A stretch of DNA of 64,000 nt from Casimicrobium huifangae (GCF_009746125.1 NZ_CP041352.1:3270436-3334435), one strand, 5' to 3'; shown: positions 18,678 to 28,620, counted from the first letter of the stretch. The notes: generated by a model not told the origin, from the sequence alone. Made by a program: numbers and translations.

Positions 18678-19112
18678 ATGAAAATCCCCCGAATGAGCAT
18701 GATCACGCTGGGCGTCGCCGATCTCGATCGCGCCACGGCGTTTTACGAACAGGTGCTCGCTACACCGCCGAACAAGTCGCACGACGGCGTGCGCTTCATC
18801 GAGCTGCCCGGCGTCTGGCTCAGTCTCTACCCGCTCGACAAGCTGGCTGCGGATGTTGCGCCCGGCCTAGACGCAACGCGCGGCCCGTTCCCCGGCTTCA
18901 CGCTCGCACACAACGCGCGCAGCGAGGATGAGGTACGCGCGATCTGCGAGCGTGCCCGCGCGGCCGGCGGCAAGATCATGACCGAGCCGGAGGCCACGTT
19001 CTGGGGGGGTTTCCACTGCTACTTGGCCGACCCTGATGGTTACTACTGGGAAATTGCTTACGGCGAGATGTTTGATTTTGATGCGCGTGGCGATATGCGC
19101 TGGAGAGCCTAG
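18678..19112 (+). CDS. VOC family protein (glyoxalase-like)
   Basis: A 144-residue VOC-fold protein. It starts MKIPRMSMITLGVADLDRATAFYE and ends with FHCYLADPDGYYWEIAYGE, the pattern of the second beta-alpha-beta module with its Glu metal ligand. Such proteins are metal-dependent lyases, dioxygenases or resistance proteins; the substrate is unknown here. ATG 18678 is chosen from the fold start, although the frame is open further upstream to 18624. It is not obviously linked to its neighbours. Confidence 0.83.
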   Translation: MKIPRMSMITLGVADLDRATAFYEQVLATPPNKSHDGVRFIELPGVWLSLYPLDKLAADVAPGLDATRGPFPGFTLAHNARSEDEVRAICERARAAGGKIMTEPEATFWGGFHCYLADPDGYYWEIAYGEMFDFDARGDMRWRA

Positions 19113-19218
19113 CCTGCTGAACAGTCAGCTGCGCTAACGCTCACTTCGGTTCGTGGCGCCCCTTCAACTACGCTCAGGCGCTTTTAGGTACTTTCGCGCT
19201 ACGCTCACCCTCATTCCC

Positions 19219-19295
19219 CCGTTCGTGGTGAGCTTGTCGAACCATGAACCTGACGCACTCGCGACGATGTGGTTCGACAGGCTCACCACGAACGG
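19219..19295. repeat. 26-bp inverted repeat overlapping the tag leader
   Basis: The arm at 19219-19244 (starting CCGTTCGTGGTGAG) and the arm at 19270-19295 (starting TGGTTCGACAGGC) are complementary at 25 of 26 positions, separated by 25 bp. The right arm ends 12 bp before the tag start codon and supplies the purines of its ribosome site. Elements of this GTTCGACAGGCTCACCACGAACGG type recur in many proteobacterial genomes. The rest of the gap (19113-19307) shows nothing else. Confidence 0.85.
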
Positions 19296-19307
19296 AGACG
19301 AAACCTC

Positions 19308-19967
19308 ATGACTACACCCAAAGCCACTACTACCAAAGCAGCCAGAAGCAACGCCCCAGTGCCTGCCGACTCGAAAACCCGCTGCTTCTGGGCCACCGGC
19401 GTACCCGACTTCTACGAGAAGTATCACGACGAGGAATGGGGTGTGCCCTGCTTTGACGAGCAGAAGATGTTCGAGATGCTGATTCTTGAAGGCGCGCAGG
19501 CAGGCCTGTCGTGGCAAACGGTACTCGCCAAGCGCGAGAATTACCGCAAGGCGTTCGACGGCTTCAATGTGGAAAAGATTGCGCGCTACAAAGAGCCGAA
19601 GATTGAGAAACTGCTGGCCGACGCCGGCATCATCCGCAACCAGTTGAAGATTCGCGCAGCTGTCACCAACGCTCAGGCTCTGCTCCGGTTGCGTGAAACA
19701 GCGGCGCGCCCGGAATTGGCGCTGACCGATTTCTTCTGGCAATTCGTCGATGGCCGACCAAAGCAGAATGCTCTCAAACGCAAGGAAGACATCAAGGCCA
19801 CCACACCCGAGTCGGACGCACTGTCGAAAGCCTTGCTAAAGGCCGGATTCAAGTTCGTCGGCTCCACCATCGTCTATGCCCACATGCAAGCCTGCGGAAT
19901 GGTCAACGACCATCTCACGAGCTGCTGGCGCTACGAGGCGGTGCGGGAGATGGGCCGGCAACTGTAG
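19308..19967 (+). CDS. tag: DNA-3-methyladenine glycosylase I
   Basis: A 219-residue Tag-family base-excision enzyme that removes 3-methyladenine from alkylated DNA. Signatures are RCFWATG...YHDEEWGVP, FEMLILEGAQAGLSWQTVLAKRENYR and the C-terminal AHMQACGMVNDH. The last supplies His and Cys zinc ligands together with the N-terminal Cys and His. The N-terminus is about 25 residues longer than E. coli Tag and Thr/Ala/Lys-rich. ATG 19308 follows GGAGACGAAACCTC; the frame runs upstream through the inverted repeat to 19269, which is not favoured. Confidence 0.93.
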   Translation: MTTPKATTTKAARSNAPVPADSKTRCFWATGVPDFYEKYHDEEWGVPCFDEQKMFEMLILEGAQAGLSWQTVLAKRENYRKAFDGFNVEKIARYKEPKIEKLLADAGIIRNQLKIRAAVTNAQALLRLRETAARPELALTDFFWQFVDGRPKQNALKRKEDIKATTPESDALSKALLKAGFKFVGSTIVYAHMQACGMVNDHLTSCWRYEAVREMGRQL

Positions 19968-20174
19968 CGGGCGCACTCCGTCTCGATGCCGCGTCGCTCG
20001 TTCAGGCGATACGCACGCAGACATGTGGTGTCAAAAGTCACCCCGAAGGGGCAAGTCAGTGTTGACCACGAGTGTCACAGCGATGATCGCCGCCGAGGCT
20101 TCTCGCGGCTAGCTGCTTGCTTGGGTCCGGTCGTGTTCGTCGTTACAGACCGATCGTTCAACCAGCGGCCCGGT

Positions 20175-21854
20175 TCACTGCAAGGTCATGCCACATTGTG
20201 TTGTGAGGAACTTGCGGATGTCGCGCACGGTGTTGGTTCCCCACTCATCGCGCGCAGCATTCGCCGGGAAAGCGACGCCGCCAATCACCGCATTCCCCGT
20301 CACGCCCAGCGCAACACGCGTAGCGATCAGCATGTCGGTCGTTGCCAGCACCTTGCCGTCACCATCGATATCGAGCGAGCAGGCGCGAGCGCCAAACGGC
20401 CCGCCTTCGTATCGGGCCACGCAGAAGTCATCATTGCTGCCGTTTGAGCAATTACCAACGACGACGATTTTTCCATCAGACTGTACCGCCACGCTGTAGG
20501 CCGTGTCGTCGTCACTACCGATCGTGGAAATGGCGCGGCCATCAGTGTTGAAGCTGGTGTCAAGCGCCCCGGTGCCGTGATAGCGTGCAATGCAGAAATC
20601 GATGGTACTCAAGCCCAGGCAGTATCCGGCTACGATGATCTTGCCGTCACTTTGTAGCGCAATGGTGCGAATGAACGAGTTGCCGTTGCCCATGGTGGTG
20701 AACAGCTGGCCGTCGGTGCTGAAGCTGGGGTCAAGCACGCCACCAGACTCAAAACGCGCAAGGCAAAAGCTGGAGCCGGCGCCACCACTTTGCAGATCGC
20801 AATAGCCGGCCACCACGATCTTGCCATCAGGCTGCAGGGCTGCGCCACCGTAGGCCGATGCGTTGAAGTTTCCGATCTGTGCCTGCGCCCGGCCATCAAC
20901 ATTGAAGCTGGTGTCGAGCGATCCATTCGCGTTGTAGCGAGCGAGACAAAACTGCGAGTAGCCGCTTGCAGCCGTGCTGTAGCAAAGTCCGGTCGCCACG
21001 ATCTTGCCATCCGGTTGCAGCAACACCGAGTCAACGTAGCTAAGGCTGGCGCCAATCGTAGTCGCCACTTTCCCGTCACCGCTGAAGCTGGTGTCGAGCA
21101 CGCCGTCAGCGGTGTAGCGAGCCAGGCAGAAAGTGTTGCCGGCGCCGTTGTCACAGGTGCCACCGACGACAATCCTGCCGTCGGGCTGCAGCGCGGCGCC
21201 GCGCAACGAACTGGACACACTGCCAGCCGCAGTGATCACTTTGCCATTGCCATTGAAACTTGTGTCAAGCGCCCCGGCGACGGTATAGCGAGCCAGACAA
21301 AAGCTGGTGCTTGCGCCGTTATCGCAAGTGCCTGCGGCGACGATTCGCCCATCCCGTTGCAGGGCCAGCGCCCGGACATCGTCGTCGCCCGAGCCAATTG
21401 CCACAACAAACTTGCCGTCGCCGCTAAACGTCGTATCAAGCGCACCGTCAGCGGTGTAGCGAGCAATACAAAAGTCCGTGTTGGAGCCGTTTGCGCAGGT
21501 GCCGGCAACCACAATTTTCCCGTCGGCTTGTATCGCGACGCGTCTCGCACCATCGTTGCCGGTGCCGAATGAAGTGTTGACCTTGCCAAAAGCGCCGAAC
21601 GTGTTGTCCAGATCACCCGGCGCACCTAGAGCAGGAAGCGACGACAACACCAATAGGGCGAGACTCCAGCGCAGGAACCCGTGGCACTTATCCGCGACTG
21701 GCGCCGATGGCCAGATCCGCGATGGCGATGCGCTTGCCGCTGCGGCGGGTGCTGCCACCGGCAGTGGTCTGCGCAAGGTCTGCAGCGAACGCCGTTTCGC
21801 AACGGAAAGAAGTGAGCAAGACAACTGCATATTCATGCTCTGGAGTTGGGTCAC
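20175..21854 (-). CDS. Secreted delta-60 repeat protein with dockerin-like C-terminus
   Basis: A 559-residue exported protein. A long N-terminal region ends in a signal-like helix (FLRWSLALLVLSSLPALGA, about 60-78). Seven delta-60 (beta-propeller-like) repeats follow, each built on LQxDGKIVVAGTC ... FCLARYTADGALDTSFSGDGKV (about 80-480). The C-terminus holds one EF-hand-like module (LDIDGDGKVLATTDMLIATR) and a WGTNTVRDIRKFL-like end. The same module occurs in the 44548-46200 protein. GTG at 21854 overlaps the stop of the upstream gene (GTGA), so the two are coupled. A start closer to the signal helix is possible. Likely located at the cell surface or secreted; function unknown. Confidence 0.85.
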   Translation of the reverse strand: MTQLQSMNMQLSCSLLSVAKRRSLQTLRRPLPVAAPAAAASASPSRIWPSAPVADKCHGFLRWSLALLVLSSLPALGAPGDLDNTFGAFGKVNTSFGTGNDGARRVAIQADGKIVVAGTCANGSNTDFCIARYTADGALDTTFSGDGKFVVAIGSGDDDVRALALQRDGRIVAAGTCDNGASTSFCLARYTVAGALDTSFNGNGKVITAAGSVSSSLRGAALQPDGRIVVGGTCDNGAGNTFCLARYTADGVLDTSFSGDGKVATTIGASLSYVDSVLLQPDGKIVATGLCYSTAASGYSQFCLARYNANGSLDTSFNVDGRAQAQIGNFNASAYGGAALQPDGKIVVAGYCDLQSGGAGSSFCLARFESGGVLDPSFSTDGQLFTTMGNGNSFIRTIALQSDGKIIVAGYCLGLSTIDFCIARYHGTGALDTSFNTDGRAISTIGSDDDTAYSVAVQSDGKIVVVGNCSNGSNDDFCVARYEGGPFGARACSLDIDGDGKVLATTDMLIATRVALGVTGNAVIGGVAFPANAARDEWGTNTVRDIRKFLTTQCGMTLQ

Positions 21855-22363
21855 GGGGCAGCAACCGATTTGGCGATACCGATGGCTTGCGCTTTGGTCA
21901 GATTATTCATCACGATACGCAAGATACCGTCATCGCGCTGGATTGCGACCAGGCGTTGCGGATCCGCGGGCACCAGCGCAGCGCGTTTGCCGACGCCGGC
22001 GATCGGCTCACGTTTCGCTTTGCTCGTCTGCTCATGCGGCGTGATGATGTTTTCGTACAGTTCATCGGAAACGCCCTTGCCGTCCTCTCGGGCGATGGTT
22101 TTCCGGTCGTAGTACTGCACCGAGACTGTGGCGAAACCTCCAGCGCCCCGTCGCATCCATGCGCAGCCCAGTTCACCGGACTTTTCCATGCGAGCATCGG
22201 CTGCTTCAAAACCGGCCCCTGCAACTGCCTGCAACTTGGCGGCAGGCAATAGCTTTGCGCACATGGCCTCCGGCGACTGTGCGTTGGCGGACACCGACGC
22301 CAACCCCACAACAACGACGACAACAGCGGCGATCCCGGTGCGTATCAGTTTCATCAATCTCAC
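21851..22363 (-). CDS. Periplasmic protein of unknown function
   Basis: A 170-residue exported protein. The signal peptide is IRTGIAAVVVVVVGLASVSANA, cleaved after about residue 28. The mature part has one Cys early (MCAKLL) and another in the LGCAWM segment, suggesting a disulfide. I do not recognise a family with confidence; the layout resembles small DUF3558-like lipoprotein domains without a lipobox. GTG at 22363 is favoured because GGAG lies 7 nt upstream; an ATG three codons in is the alternative. It overlaps the start of the delta-60 gene, implying a shared role. The 272-bp gap upstream shows no gene. Confidence 0.75.
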   Translation of the reverse strand: MRLMKLIRTGIAAVVVVVVGLASVSANAQSPEAMCAKLLPAAKLQAVAGAGFEAADARMEKSGELGCAWMRRGAGGFATVSVQYYDRKTIAREDGKGVSDELYENIITPHEQTSKAKREPIAGVGKRAALVPADPQRLVAIQRDDGILRIVMNNLTKAQAIGIAKSVAAP

Positions 22364-22635
22364 GATGTTCTCCGGAAAATTGAGTTTTCAGGGTTTCCTT
22401 GCCGGCGATTTCTCACCGCAGACGATTCGGGCGCCGTCGGTTGCAGAGGGTAGGCGCGACCGCGCGGTTGGCATGCAAACTCGGACTGCACCAACCTGCC
22501 CCACAGTTCGCCGGCGCCCCAATGCCCATCGACACAGACAAAGACGCGCTCTGCCGCTCGTTAATGCCACAGTTTGACCGCACCGGCGCAAAGAATGCAC
22601 CCCGTGACCACTTGCCCGGTGCCTGCCTGGGCCAA

Positions 22636-23130
22636 TCAGTCGGGCGCCCCGCCTGTCTCAATACTGGCAACTTTGCGCTTCACCATCAAGTGTTTGACGA
22701 TATCGTGCGGATAGACGCAGTGCTCGTGCGCACTGACGTAACCAAGTGCGCGGTAGAAGTCTGGCGCCTGAAAACTGAATGTTTCCAGGTAGAACTCCGT
22801 GCAGCCATGCTTCTGCGCTTGGGCCTCAAAGGCGCGAACCAGAGCAGCCCCAACTCCCCGTCGACGGTGCTCTGATGCAACCCACAGCTGCTGTAGCTCG
22901 CAGCAGCGTCCCCAGCGTCGGCCCACCGCCCCACCAATCACACCTCCGGTAGCGTCGCGGGCAAAGCAGGACAGCGGCGCCACTTCATGCAGCGGCGCAG
23001 CAGCGTCGTTGAACTCGCCGATGCCGTTGTCAACGATGGTCGTTTCCGCGGGCGGGCAACTGTCGTGCGTCTGTATTGACAGGGTTGGTGACACCAGTGA
23101 TTTTGCGGGTGCGGAGGGCAAGTCAGACAT
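22636..23130 (-). CDS. GNAT family N-acetyltransferase
   Basis: A 164-residue GNAT protein. The acetyl-CoA-binding motif A is LQQLWVASEHRRRGVGAALVRAFE (about 82-105). Motif B follows as FYLETFSFQAPDFYRALGYV. The first ~30 residues are extra and Ser/Pro-rich. The acceptor is unknown. It lies 12 bp downstream of the zinc-ribbon gene on the same strand and is likely co-transcribed. Confidence 0.85.
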   Translation of the reverse strand: MSDLPSAPAKSLVSPTLSIQTHDSCPPAETTIVDNGIGEFNDAAAPLHEVAPLSCFARDATGGVIGGAVGRRWGRCCELQQLWVASEHRRRGVGAALVRAFEAQAQKHGCTEFYLETFSFQAPDFYRALGYVSAHEHCVYPHDIVKHLMVKRKVASIETGGAPD

Positions 23131-23142
23131 CAGTTCAGGCCA

Positions 23143-24471
23143 TCAATCAAACAGCGAACCCAGCAGACTGCCGATACCATCGGTGACCAGATCGACGATG
23201 CCGTCGCCAGCGCTGGATGCGACCTCCCCAATGCTGTCGGCGACGCCGCTGCTGACTGCGTCGACCGCGCCGCTGCCAATGTCACTGGCGACACTGCCGA
23301 TACTTTCGCTGAAGCCCGAGCTGCTGGCGCTGCTAAATACGCTGCCAATTTCGTTCAGCAACCCACCGCCAGAAGCAGCATTGCCGGACGCACCGAACAG
23401 CACGTCGGTCGCCGATGGCAAGGCATCGCCCGCACCACTCAGGCCACTGGCGATCGACGACGAGGTGCCATCAGTAAAGATGTTGCTGCCGATTTGTGTA
23501 ACGCCGCTGCCGGCACCGGACAGGGCATTGCCCAAGCCCGACGCCAGACCTGAGCCGTTGCCGAACAGGGCGTCAGTCGCGGTGGGCAGCGCGCCAATCC
23601 CGGTATTGCCCACCGAGGATGCGCCGGAACCGATGGATTCAAGCAAACCACCGGTCGCCGCCGTGCCCGTATCTGCCAGCACACCACCCGCCACACCGCC
23701 GGCGGCCGCCGGCACCGCGCGGCTACCGGCGTGGCCCACGCCTCGCGCGGCGGCACGCCCAAGCGCAAAGAGAATGTCAGCAGCGAGATCGGCGGTGTCC
23801 CAATTGCTCCAGCCACCCGATGACGAAGAGCTGTAGCCGTAGCCTGGTGATTGTGTGGGGTACTGCGCCGGCACCTGTTTCTGGCGCTCCTGCAGATAGT
23901 GATCGATGGCCTTCTTCGCGGCTTCGCGGTCGAACACCGAGACCGGCGCGCGGCAATATTCGCAAGCATCTGTCTTGCCGATATTGACCGGCGCCGCGCA
24001 GCCGGAACACTTGATCTGTTGCACGCTGGCCGCCAGTTTGGCGCGCTCCTGCTGCGTGAGTTCCCGCACGAACTGCTTCTCGGCGAGGAAGTTGTAGAAC
24101 GTGGTGAGGCGGCCATGTCCCTTCGGGCAGGACTGATAGGCAAACCGCGTGTTCTTGACGCGATCATTGGTGAGCCGCATGCCGGTGCCGCAGGCAACAC
24201 AGCGCAGCCCCTCACCGAACTTGCTGCTGGCGTTGCTGGAGGTGCCGCCGCGCTCGTTGATAAGCTGGAACAGCGCTACCGTGCCATCGGGCGATAGCTG
24301 TGAACTTTCCCACTGATCGAACCAGATGGCGTTGCAATCGTGGCACACGTCCAGTTCGACACTTTGACCGTAGTGGCCGGGCAGTTCGTAGAGCGACATC
24401 AGCGTGCTGCAATTGGTACAGCGCTTGTTCGACTGGCGACTTTGCAGTGGTGGAAATTGCGAGGCGGACAT
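23143..24471 (-). CDS. Zinc-ribbon protein with long Gly/Ser/Ala repeat C-terminus
   Basis: A 442-residue protein. Its first ~180 residues contain several CxxC pairs arranged as zinc ribbons: RCTNC/VCHDCNAIWF (the zf-TFIIB-like pattern), RCVACG/SCPKGHG and KCSGCAAP/ACEYCRAP. A charged helix (DREAAKKAIDHYLQERQ) follows. The remaining ~230 residues are low-complexity Gly/Ser/Ala/Asp repeats with recurring units such as LPSATDVLFG and SGLGNALSGAGSG. Function is not known; the ribbons suggest nucleic-acid or protein binding and the tail resembles a flexible scaffold. The GNAT gene follows after 12 bp. Confidence 0.8.
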   Translation of the reverse strand: MSASQFPPLQSRQSNKRCTNCSTLMSLYELPGHYGQSVELDVCHDCNAIWFDQWESSQLSPDGTVALFQLINERGGTSSNASSKFGEGLRCVACGTGMRLTNDRVKNTRFAYQSCPKGHGRLTTFYNFLAEKQFVRELTQQERAKLAASVQQIKCSGCAAPVNIGKTDACEYCRAPVSVFDREAAKKAIDHYLQERQKQVPAQYPTQSPGYGYSSSSSGGWSNWDTADLAADILFALGRAAARGVGHAGSRAVPAAAGGVAGGVLADTGTAATGGLLESIGSGASSVGNTGIGALPTATDALFGNGSGLASGLGNALSGAGSGVTQIGSNIFTDGTSSSIASGLSGAGDALPSATDVLFGASGNAASGGGLLNEIGSVFSSASSSGFSESIGSVASDIGSGAVDAVSSGVADSIGEVASSAGDGIVDLVTDGIGSLLGSLFD

Positions 24472-24651
24472 GACAGTTCCTGACGAACGCTAAATAGGCA
24501 CCGCGTCGACGTCACTCAGTGAATGCGCGGCTGGCACCTCACGCGCCAGCAGCGGTAGAGACGCGACGGGCGATAGCTTAACGACAATCGCCTTACGTTG
24601 CCGACGTGGTGGTTGGCGTGCGACGAAGCGGACGTAGTGGCGACGAGGCCA

Positions 24652-25584
24652 CTATTCGTCGGACGGATCGGCGTCGTTGCGTGCGCCCCATGGGCGGGCA
24701 CGGCGGAAGGAGCTTTTGAAACCGTTGCGGGAACCCGATGGCCAGCTGCTGGCAGGCGTAGCTTCTTCGGCTTCTGTGGATGATGGCTCAGCCTGTTGCC
24801 GGCCTCTGTTGCCAGTCTGCTTACGACTGCCAAAGCTGCTGGATTTGCCGGCGGGCGAACGCAACGAGCTGGTGCGTGTGTATTCCTGCGGCGCCTCCGC
24901 GTCCCCGAAGAGTTCCGGCTCTGCCTGCGCCGCCGTGCTCGCTACCTTGTTGGCAGAAGCTGCTCGCCAGTTGCTGCGGCCTGATAGCCCGCTACGACGG
25001 GTGCCGTCGACCGCGGCCACAGGAACCCGTGGCACGATCTTGAACGCGTCACCAAGGTGGAAACCGCGCGTCAGCAAAAAACGAATCTGCTTCTGCCGGA
25101 CCTTGTCGTCAGCCGGCGTCTCCCCGCCAAAACGTCGTTGCCACAGTGCCTGTGCGACTTCCGCATCGTCCTGCTCCAGCGCTTCCAGTGCAAGGCTTGC
25201 CGCATCCTTCTTGATTCCGGCCTCGGCAAGCTTGTTTTCAATATACCGGCGACTGGCTTGACCAGCGAGTCGCCGCACCATGGCCTCGGCGTAACGTTCA
25301 TCAGACTGCCAGCCGGCGGCGGCCAGATCGTCAAGAAGGCGCTCAATCTCGTCCTTCTTTTCGGCAGCGGTCACTGCATCCTGACTGGTTCGACGCGCTC
25401 GCGCCTGTGCCAGCTTGCGCAGCAACTCCTCGCGGGAATGCTCGCGCGTCGTCAGCAGGCGCAACGCCTTGTTGCGCAGCTTTTTTGCGGCTTCGAGCGT
25501 TTCAGCGTCGCTACGGTCCTTGCTCGCCATGAGCGGATTATTGATCGCTTGCGTCAGAACGGGAAGAGCGAGCGAGAGTTGCAT
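24652..25584 (-). CDS. recX: Regulatory protein RecX with long C-terminal extension
   Basis: A RecX-type modulator that binds RecA filaments and limits recombinase activity. The three-helix repeats lie in about residues 20-190 (LRNKALRLLTTREHSREELLRKL, WQSDERYAEAMVRRLAGQ, RRYIENKLAEAGI, RQKQIRFLLTRGF). The final ~115 residues are an extra Ser/Arg/Gly-rich disordered tail not found in the ~150-residue E. coli protein. ATG 25584 follows GGAG at 7-nt spacing; the frame is open to 25665. It lies directly downstream of recA, 164 bp away, in the usual recA-recX order. Confidence 0.9.
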   Translation of the reverse strand: MQLSLALPVLTQAINNPLMASKDRSDAETLEAAKKLRNKALRLLTTREHSREELLRKLAQARARRTSQDAVTAAEKKDEIERLLDDLAAAGWQSDERYAEAMVRRLAGQASRRYIENKLAEAGIKKDAASLALEALEQDDAEVAQALWQRRFGGETPADDKVRQKQIRFLLTRGFHLGDAFKIVPRVPVAAVDGTRRSGLSGRSNWRAASANKVASTAAQAEPELFGDAEAPQEYTRTSSLRSPAGKSSSFGSRKQTGNRGRQQAEPSSTEAEEATPASSWPSGSRNGFKSSFRRARPWGARNDADPSDE

Positions 25585-25748
25585 GCGTATTCTCCGTTTT
25601 CGGCATGCGCGAGCAGGAACGTGCCCGCAGCCAAGGCAGGCGTGCGCTTGCACGCCCGCAGTCACCGAGTTTCCAGCGCGATCCGGTCCTCATATGGCGC
25701 ACCACCTCCCATCGAGAACCTGGCGGATGCGCAACGAGCATGCCGGGG

Positions 25749-26801
<1,053 letters not shown>

Positions 26802-26940
26802 TTTGGTCATCCTTGCATTGTAGGGAGGGCAACCTGCGCATTCCTCACGTGAGCGACCTCGTCAGGAATGGTGCCTCGCAGGTTGCCGAAATCGCGTCCG
26901 GCAAAACGACTTCGGGCTGGTGACTTCTATTTCGTGCTGA

Positions 26941-27005
26941 CTTGCGTTTATTCCACAGCAAGCTTGCGTTTATTCCACAGCAAACTTGCGTTTATTCACA
27001 GCACT
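26941..27005. repeat. Three tandem 22-bp repeats in the recA-lexA intergenic region
   Basis: Units start at 26941, 26963 and 26985, each beginning CTTGCGTTTATTC. The first two differ only at their last base; the third has lost one C and so contains TTATTCACA, a match to the DnaA-box pattern TTATNCACA. The 22-bp period equals about two helical turns. The rest of the 299-bp gap holds the LexA box and no gene. Confidence 0.85.
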
Positions 27006-27032
27006 GGATAAACTTCACTGTATGGATGCGCA

Positions 27033-27048
27033 CTGTATAGCTTTACAG
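27033..27048. promoter_or_regulatory. LexA (SOS) box between recA and lexA
   Basis: CTGTATAGCTTTACAG matches the CTGT-N8-ACAG operator exactly. It lies 53 bp before the lexA start and about 230 bp from the recA start. A half-matching CTGT at 27018 lies 15 bp to its left. LexA would autoregulate here and may also act on recA. Confidence 0.85.
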
Positions 27049-27100
27049 TATTCATGTCAAGCGGCGATGCGCAGGATTTCTGATTTCGTGGAGACACCGC

Positions 27101-27709
27101 ATGCGCCCCTTGACCGCCCGCCAGGCTGAGATCCTTGCCCTGATTCAGGACTTCATGGAGCGCTCCGGCTTTCCGCCGACGCGCGCCGAGATCGCCGAGA
27201 AACTGGGCTTCAAGTCCGCCAACGCCGCCGAGGAGCACCTGCGAGCACTCGAACGCAAGGGCATCCTCGATATCCTTCCCGGCGCGTCGCGCGGCATCCA
27301 GTTGAAGCAATCCGGGTTGCCGGGGCTGCCGCTGATCGGGCGTGTCGCCGCCGGCTCGCCAATCCTCGCCGAGGAGAACGTGAAGTCGCGGCACAAGATC
27401 GACCCGGCGCTGTTCTCACCCGCGGCAGACTACCTGCTCAAGGTCAAGGGCGATTCGATGATCAATATCGGCATCATGGACGGTGATCTGCTCGCCGTGC
27501 ACAAAACGTCCGACGCGCGCTCCGGGCAAGTCGTCGTGGCCCGTATCGACAATGAGGTGACCGTGAAGCGGCTCAAGCGCAAAGGCAATGCGATTGAGCT
27601 CCTGCCCGAGAACGACACCATGAGCCCAATCCCTGTCGACCCGACCGCGAGTGATTTTGCGATTGAGGGCCTGGCCGTTGGCGTGATTCGCTCGGGCGGC
27701 ATTCACTAG
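27101..27709 (+). CDS. lexA: SOS repressor LexA
   Basis: A 202-residue repressor of the DNA-damage regulon. An N-terminal winged helix-turn-helix (about 1-65) is followed by the autocleavage site A84-G85 (RVAAGSP) and a peptidase domain with catalytic S119 (GDSMINIGI) and K156 (EVTVKRLK). RecA filaments stimulate cleavage after DNA damage. ATG 27101 follows GGAG at 9 nt. A consensus LexA box lies just upstream and recA diverges from it. Confidence 0.97.
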   Translation: MRPLTARQAEILALIQDFMERSGFPPTRAEIAEKLGFKSANAAEEHLRALERKGILDILPGASRGIQLKQSGLPGLPLIGRVAAGSPILAEENVKSRHKIDPALFSPAADYLLKVKGDSMINIGIMDGDLLAVHKTSDARSGQVVVARIDNEVTVKRLKRKGNAIELLPENDTMSPIPVDPTASDFAIEGLAVGVIRSGGIH

Positions 27710-27791
27710 GAGGCAGCGTGACGGCCACGCGCTGTTGCGCCAAAGCGCCTGCATTAACTCAGCAGCTTTTTGTGGAAAGCCCCGTCTAATC

Positions 27792-27876
27792 TGGGCTAAA
27801 CCCCAAAATCTACGGCGAATCGACTTTTTGCCAATTCGCCCTCCAAGCCCTATTTGAATGCGGGTTTCCGGGAAAG
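27792..27876 (+). repeat. Intergenic structured repeat, copy 3
   Basis: Third copy of the family, lying between the stops of convergent lexA and the HAD gene. GGGCT and AGCCC mark the outer arms. Inside, GGCGAAT pairs with ATTCGCC around the core CGACTTTTTGCC. The inner stem sequence differs from that of copy 2 yet still pairs. Confidence 0.55.
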
Positions 27877-27880
27877 GTTG

Positions 27881-28528
27881 TTAACCTGCCAGCACGCCGT
27901 GTGCAGCCAGCGCGGCCGCCACACGCTCCGGACAGTCGATCAACTCCGCCTGCCAGCCGCGCGCACGCGCTGCCGCGACGTTCGCAGCTGAGTCATCCAG
28001 AAACAGCGTCGCCGACGGATCGAGCGCATAGCGCCGCTCTAGTGCCTCGTAAATGGCTGCATCTGGTTTCGACAGTTGCTCACGCCCGGAGAAGATGCCG
28101 CCCTCGAAGCGGGCGATCCAGGGGCAGCGATTCTCCAGCACACCGGCAAACGCTACCGGCATGTTGGAGAGGTACAGCACACGGTGTTGCTGCGCATTTC
28201 TGGCCGTGCCTGCGTCACCGGTCGCACCCGTCAGCGCAACCACAGCAGCCACCGAATCGTGCAGCACCGGCAACACGTGCGGAATCCGATCAATGAACGC
28301 CTGCAGCGCTATGCGATCAAGGTCGAGCCGGGCAGCCGTACGCGCGGCGAGCTCATCACTGTCAAGCAGCCCGCGATCAAAGTCCTGCCAGTCCTGATGC
28401 TCAATCATCGCCAACGCCAGCTCAGCGGGGGTCCGTGATAGCTGATCACGACCGGGATAGTGCTCAACGATCAAGCGGACCGGGTTCCACTCGACCAGTA
28501 CATTGCCAAAGTCAAAAACAACATTCAT
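27881..28528 (-). CDS. HAD-superfamily hydrolase (subfamily IA)
   Basis: A 215-residue HAD phosphatase. Motif I is FDFGNVLVEW, motif II LYLSNM, motif III the Lys in LSKPDAAIYE and motif IV FLDDSAANVAAA. A small helical cap (about 20-90) precedes the core completion, typical of subfamily IA. The substrate is probably a small phosphorylated metabolite. ATG 28528 places motif I at the N-terminus; an upstream in-frame start at 28546 has no better ribosome site. It converges on lexA. Confidence 0.85.
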   Translation of the reverse strand: MNVVFDFGNVLVEWNPVRLIVEHYPGRDQLSRTPAELALAMIEHQDWQDFDRGLLDSDELAARTAARLDLDRIALQAFIDRIPHVLPVLHDSVAAVVALTGATGDAGTARNAQQHRVLYLSNMPVAFAGVLENRCPWIARFEGGIFSGREQLSKPDAAIYEALERRYALDPSATLFLDDSAANVAAARARGWQAELIDCPERVAAALAAHGVLAG

Positions 28529-28620
28529 CGCGAAAGCATAGGGCATGACACGTGGCGGCCCGGCACCACGATCTGTAACGTTGTGATGAAATGCGTCGGC
28601 AACGACAAATTCCGCAAATC

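Noticed and set aside
24516-24833. 105-codon minus-strand frame downstream of recX
   Set aside because: It overlaps the recX 3' end in another frame, has no ribosome site and only antisense-like basic composition.
26941-27005. Possible CRISPR array
   Set aside because: Units are directly adjacent 22-mers without spacers and no cas genes are present; treated as a tandem regulatory repeat.
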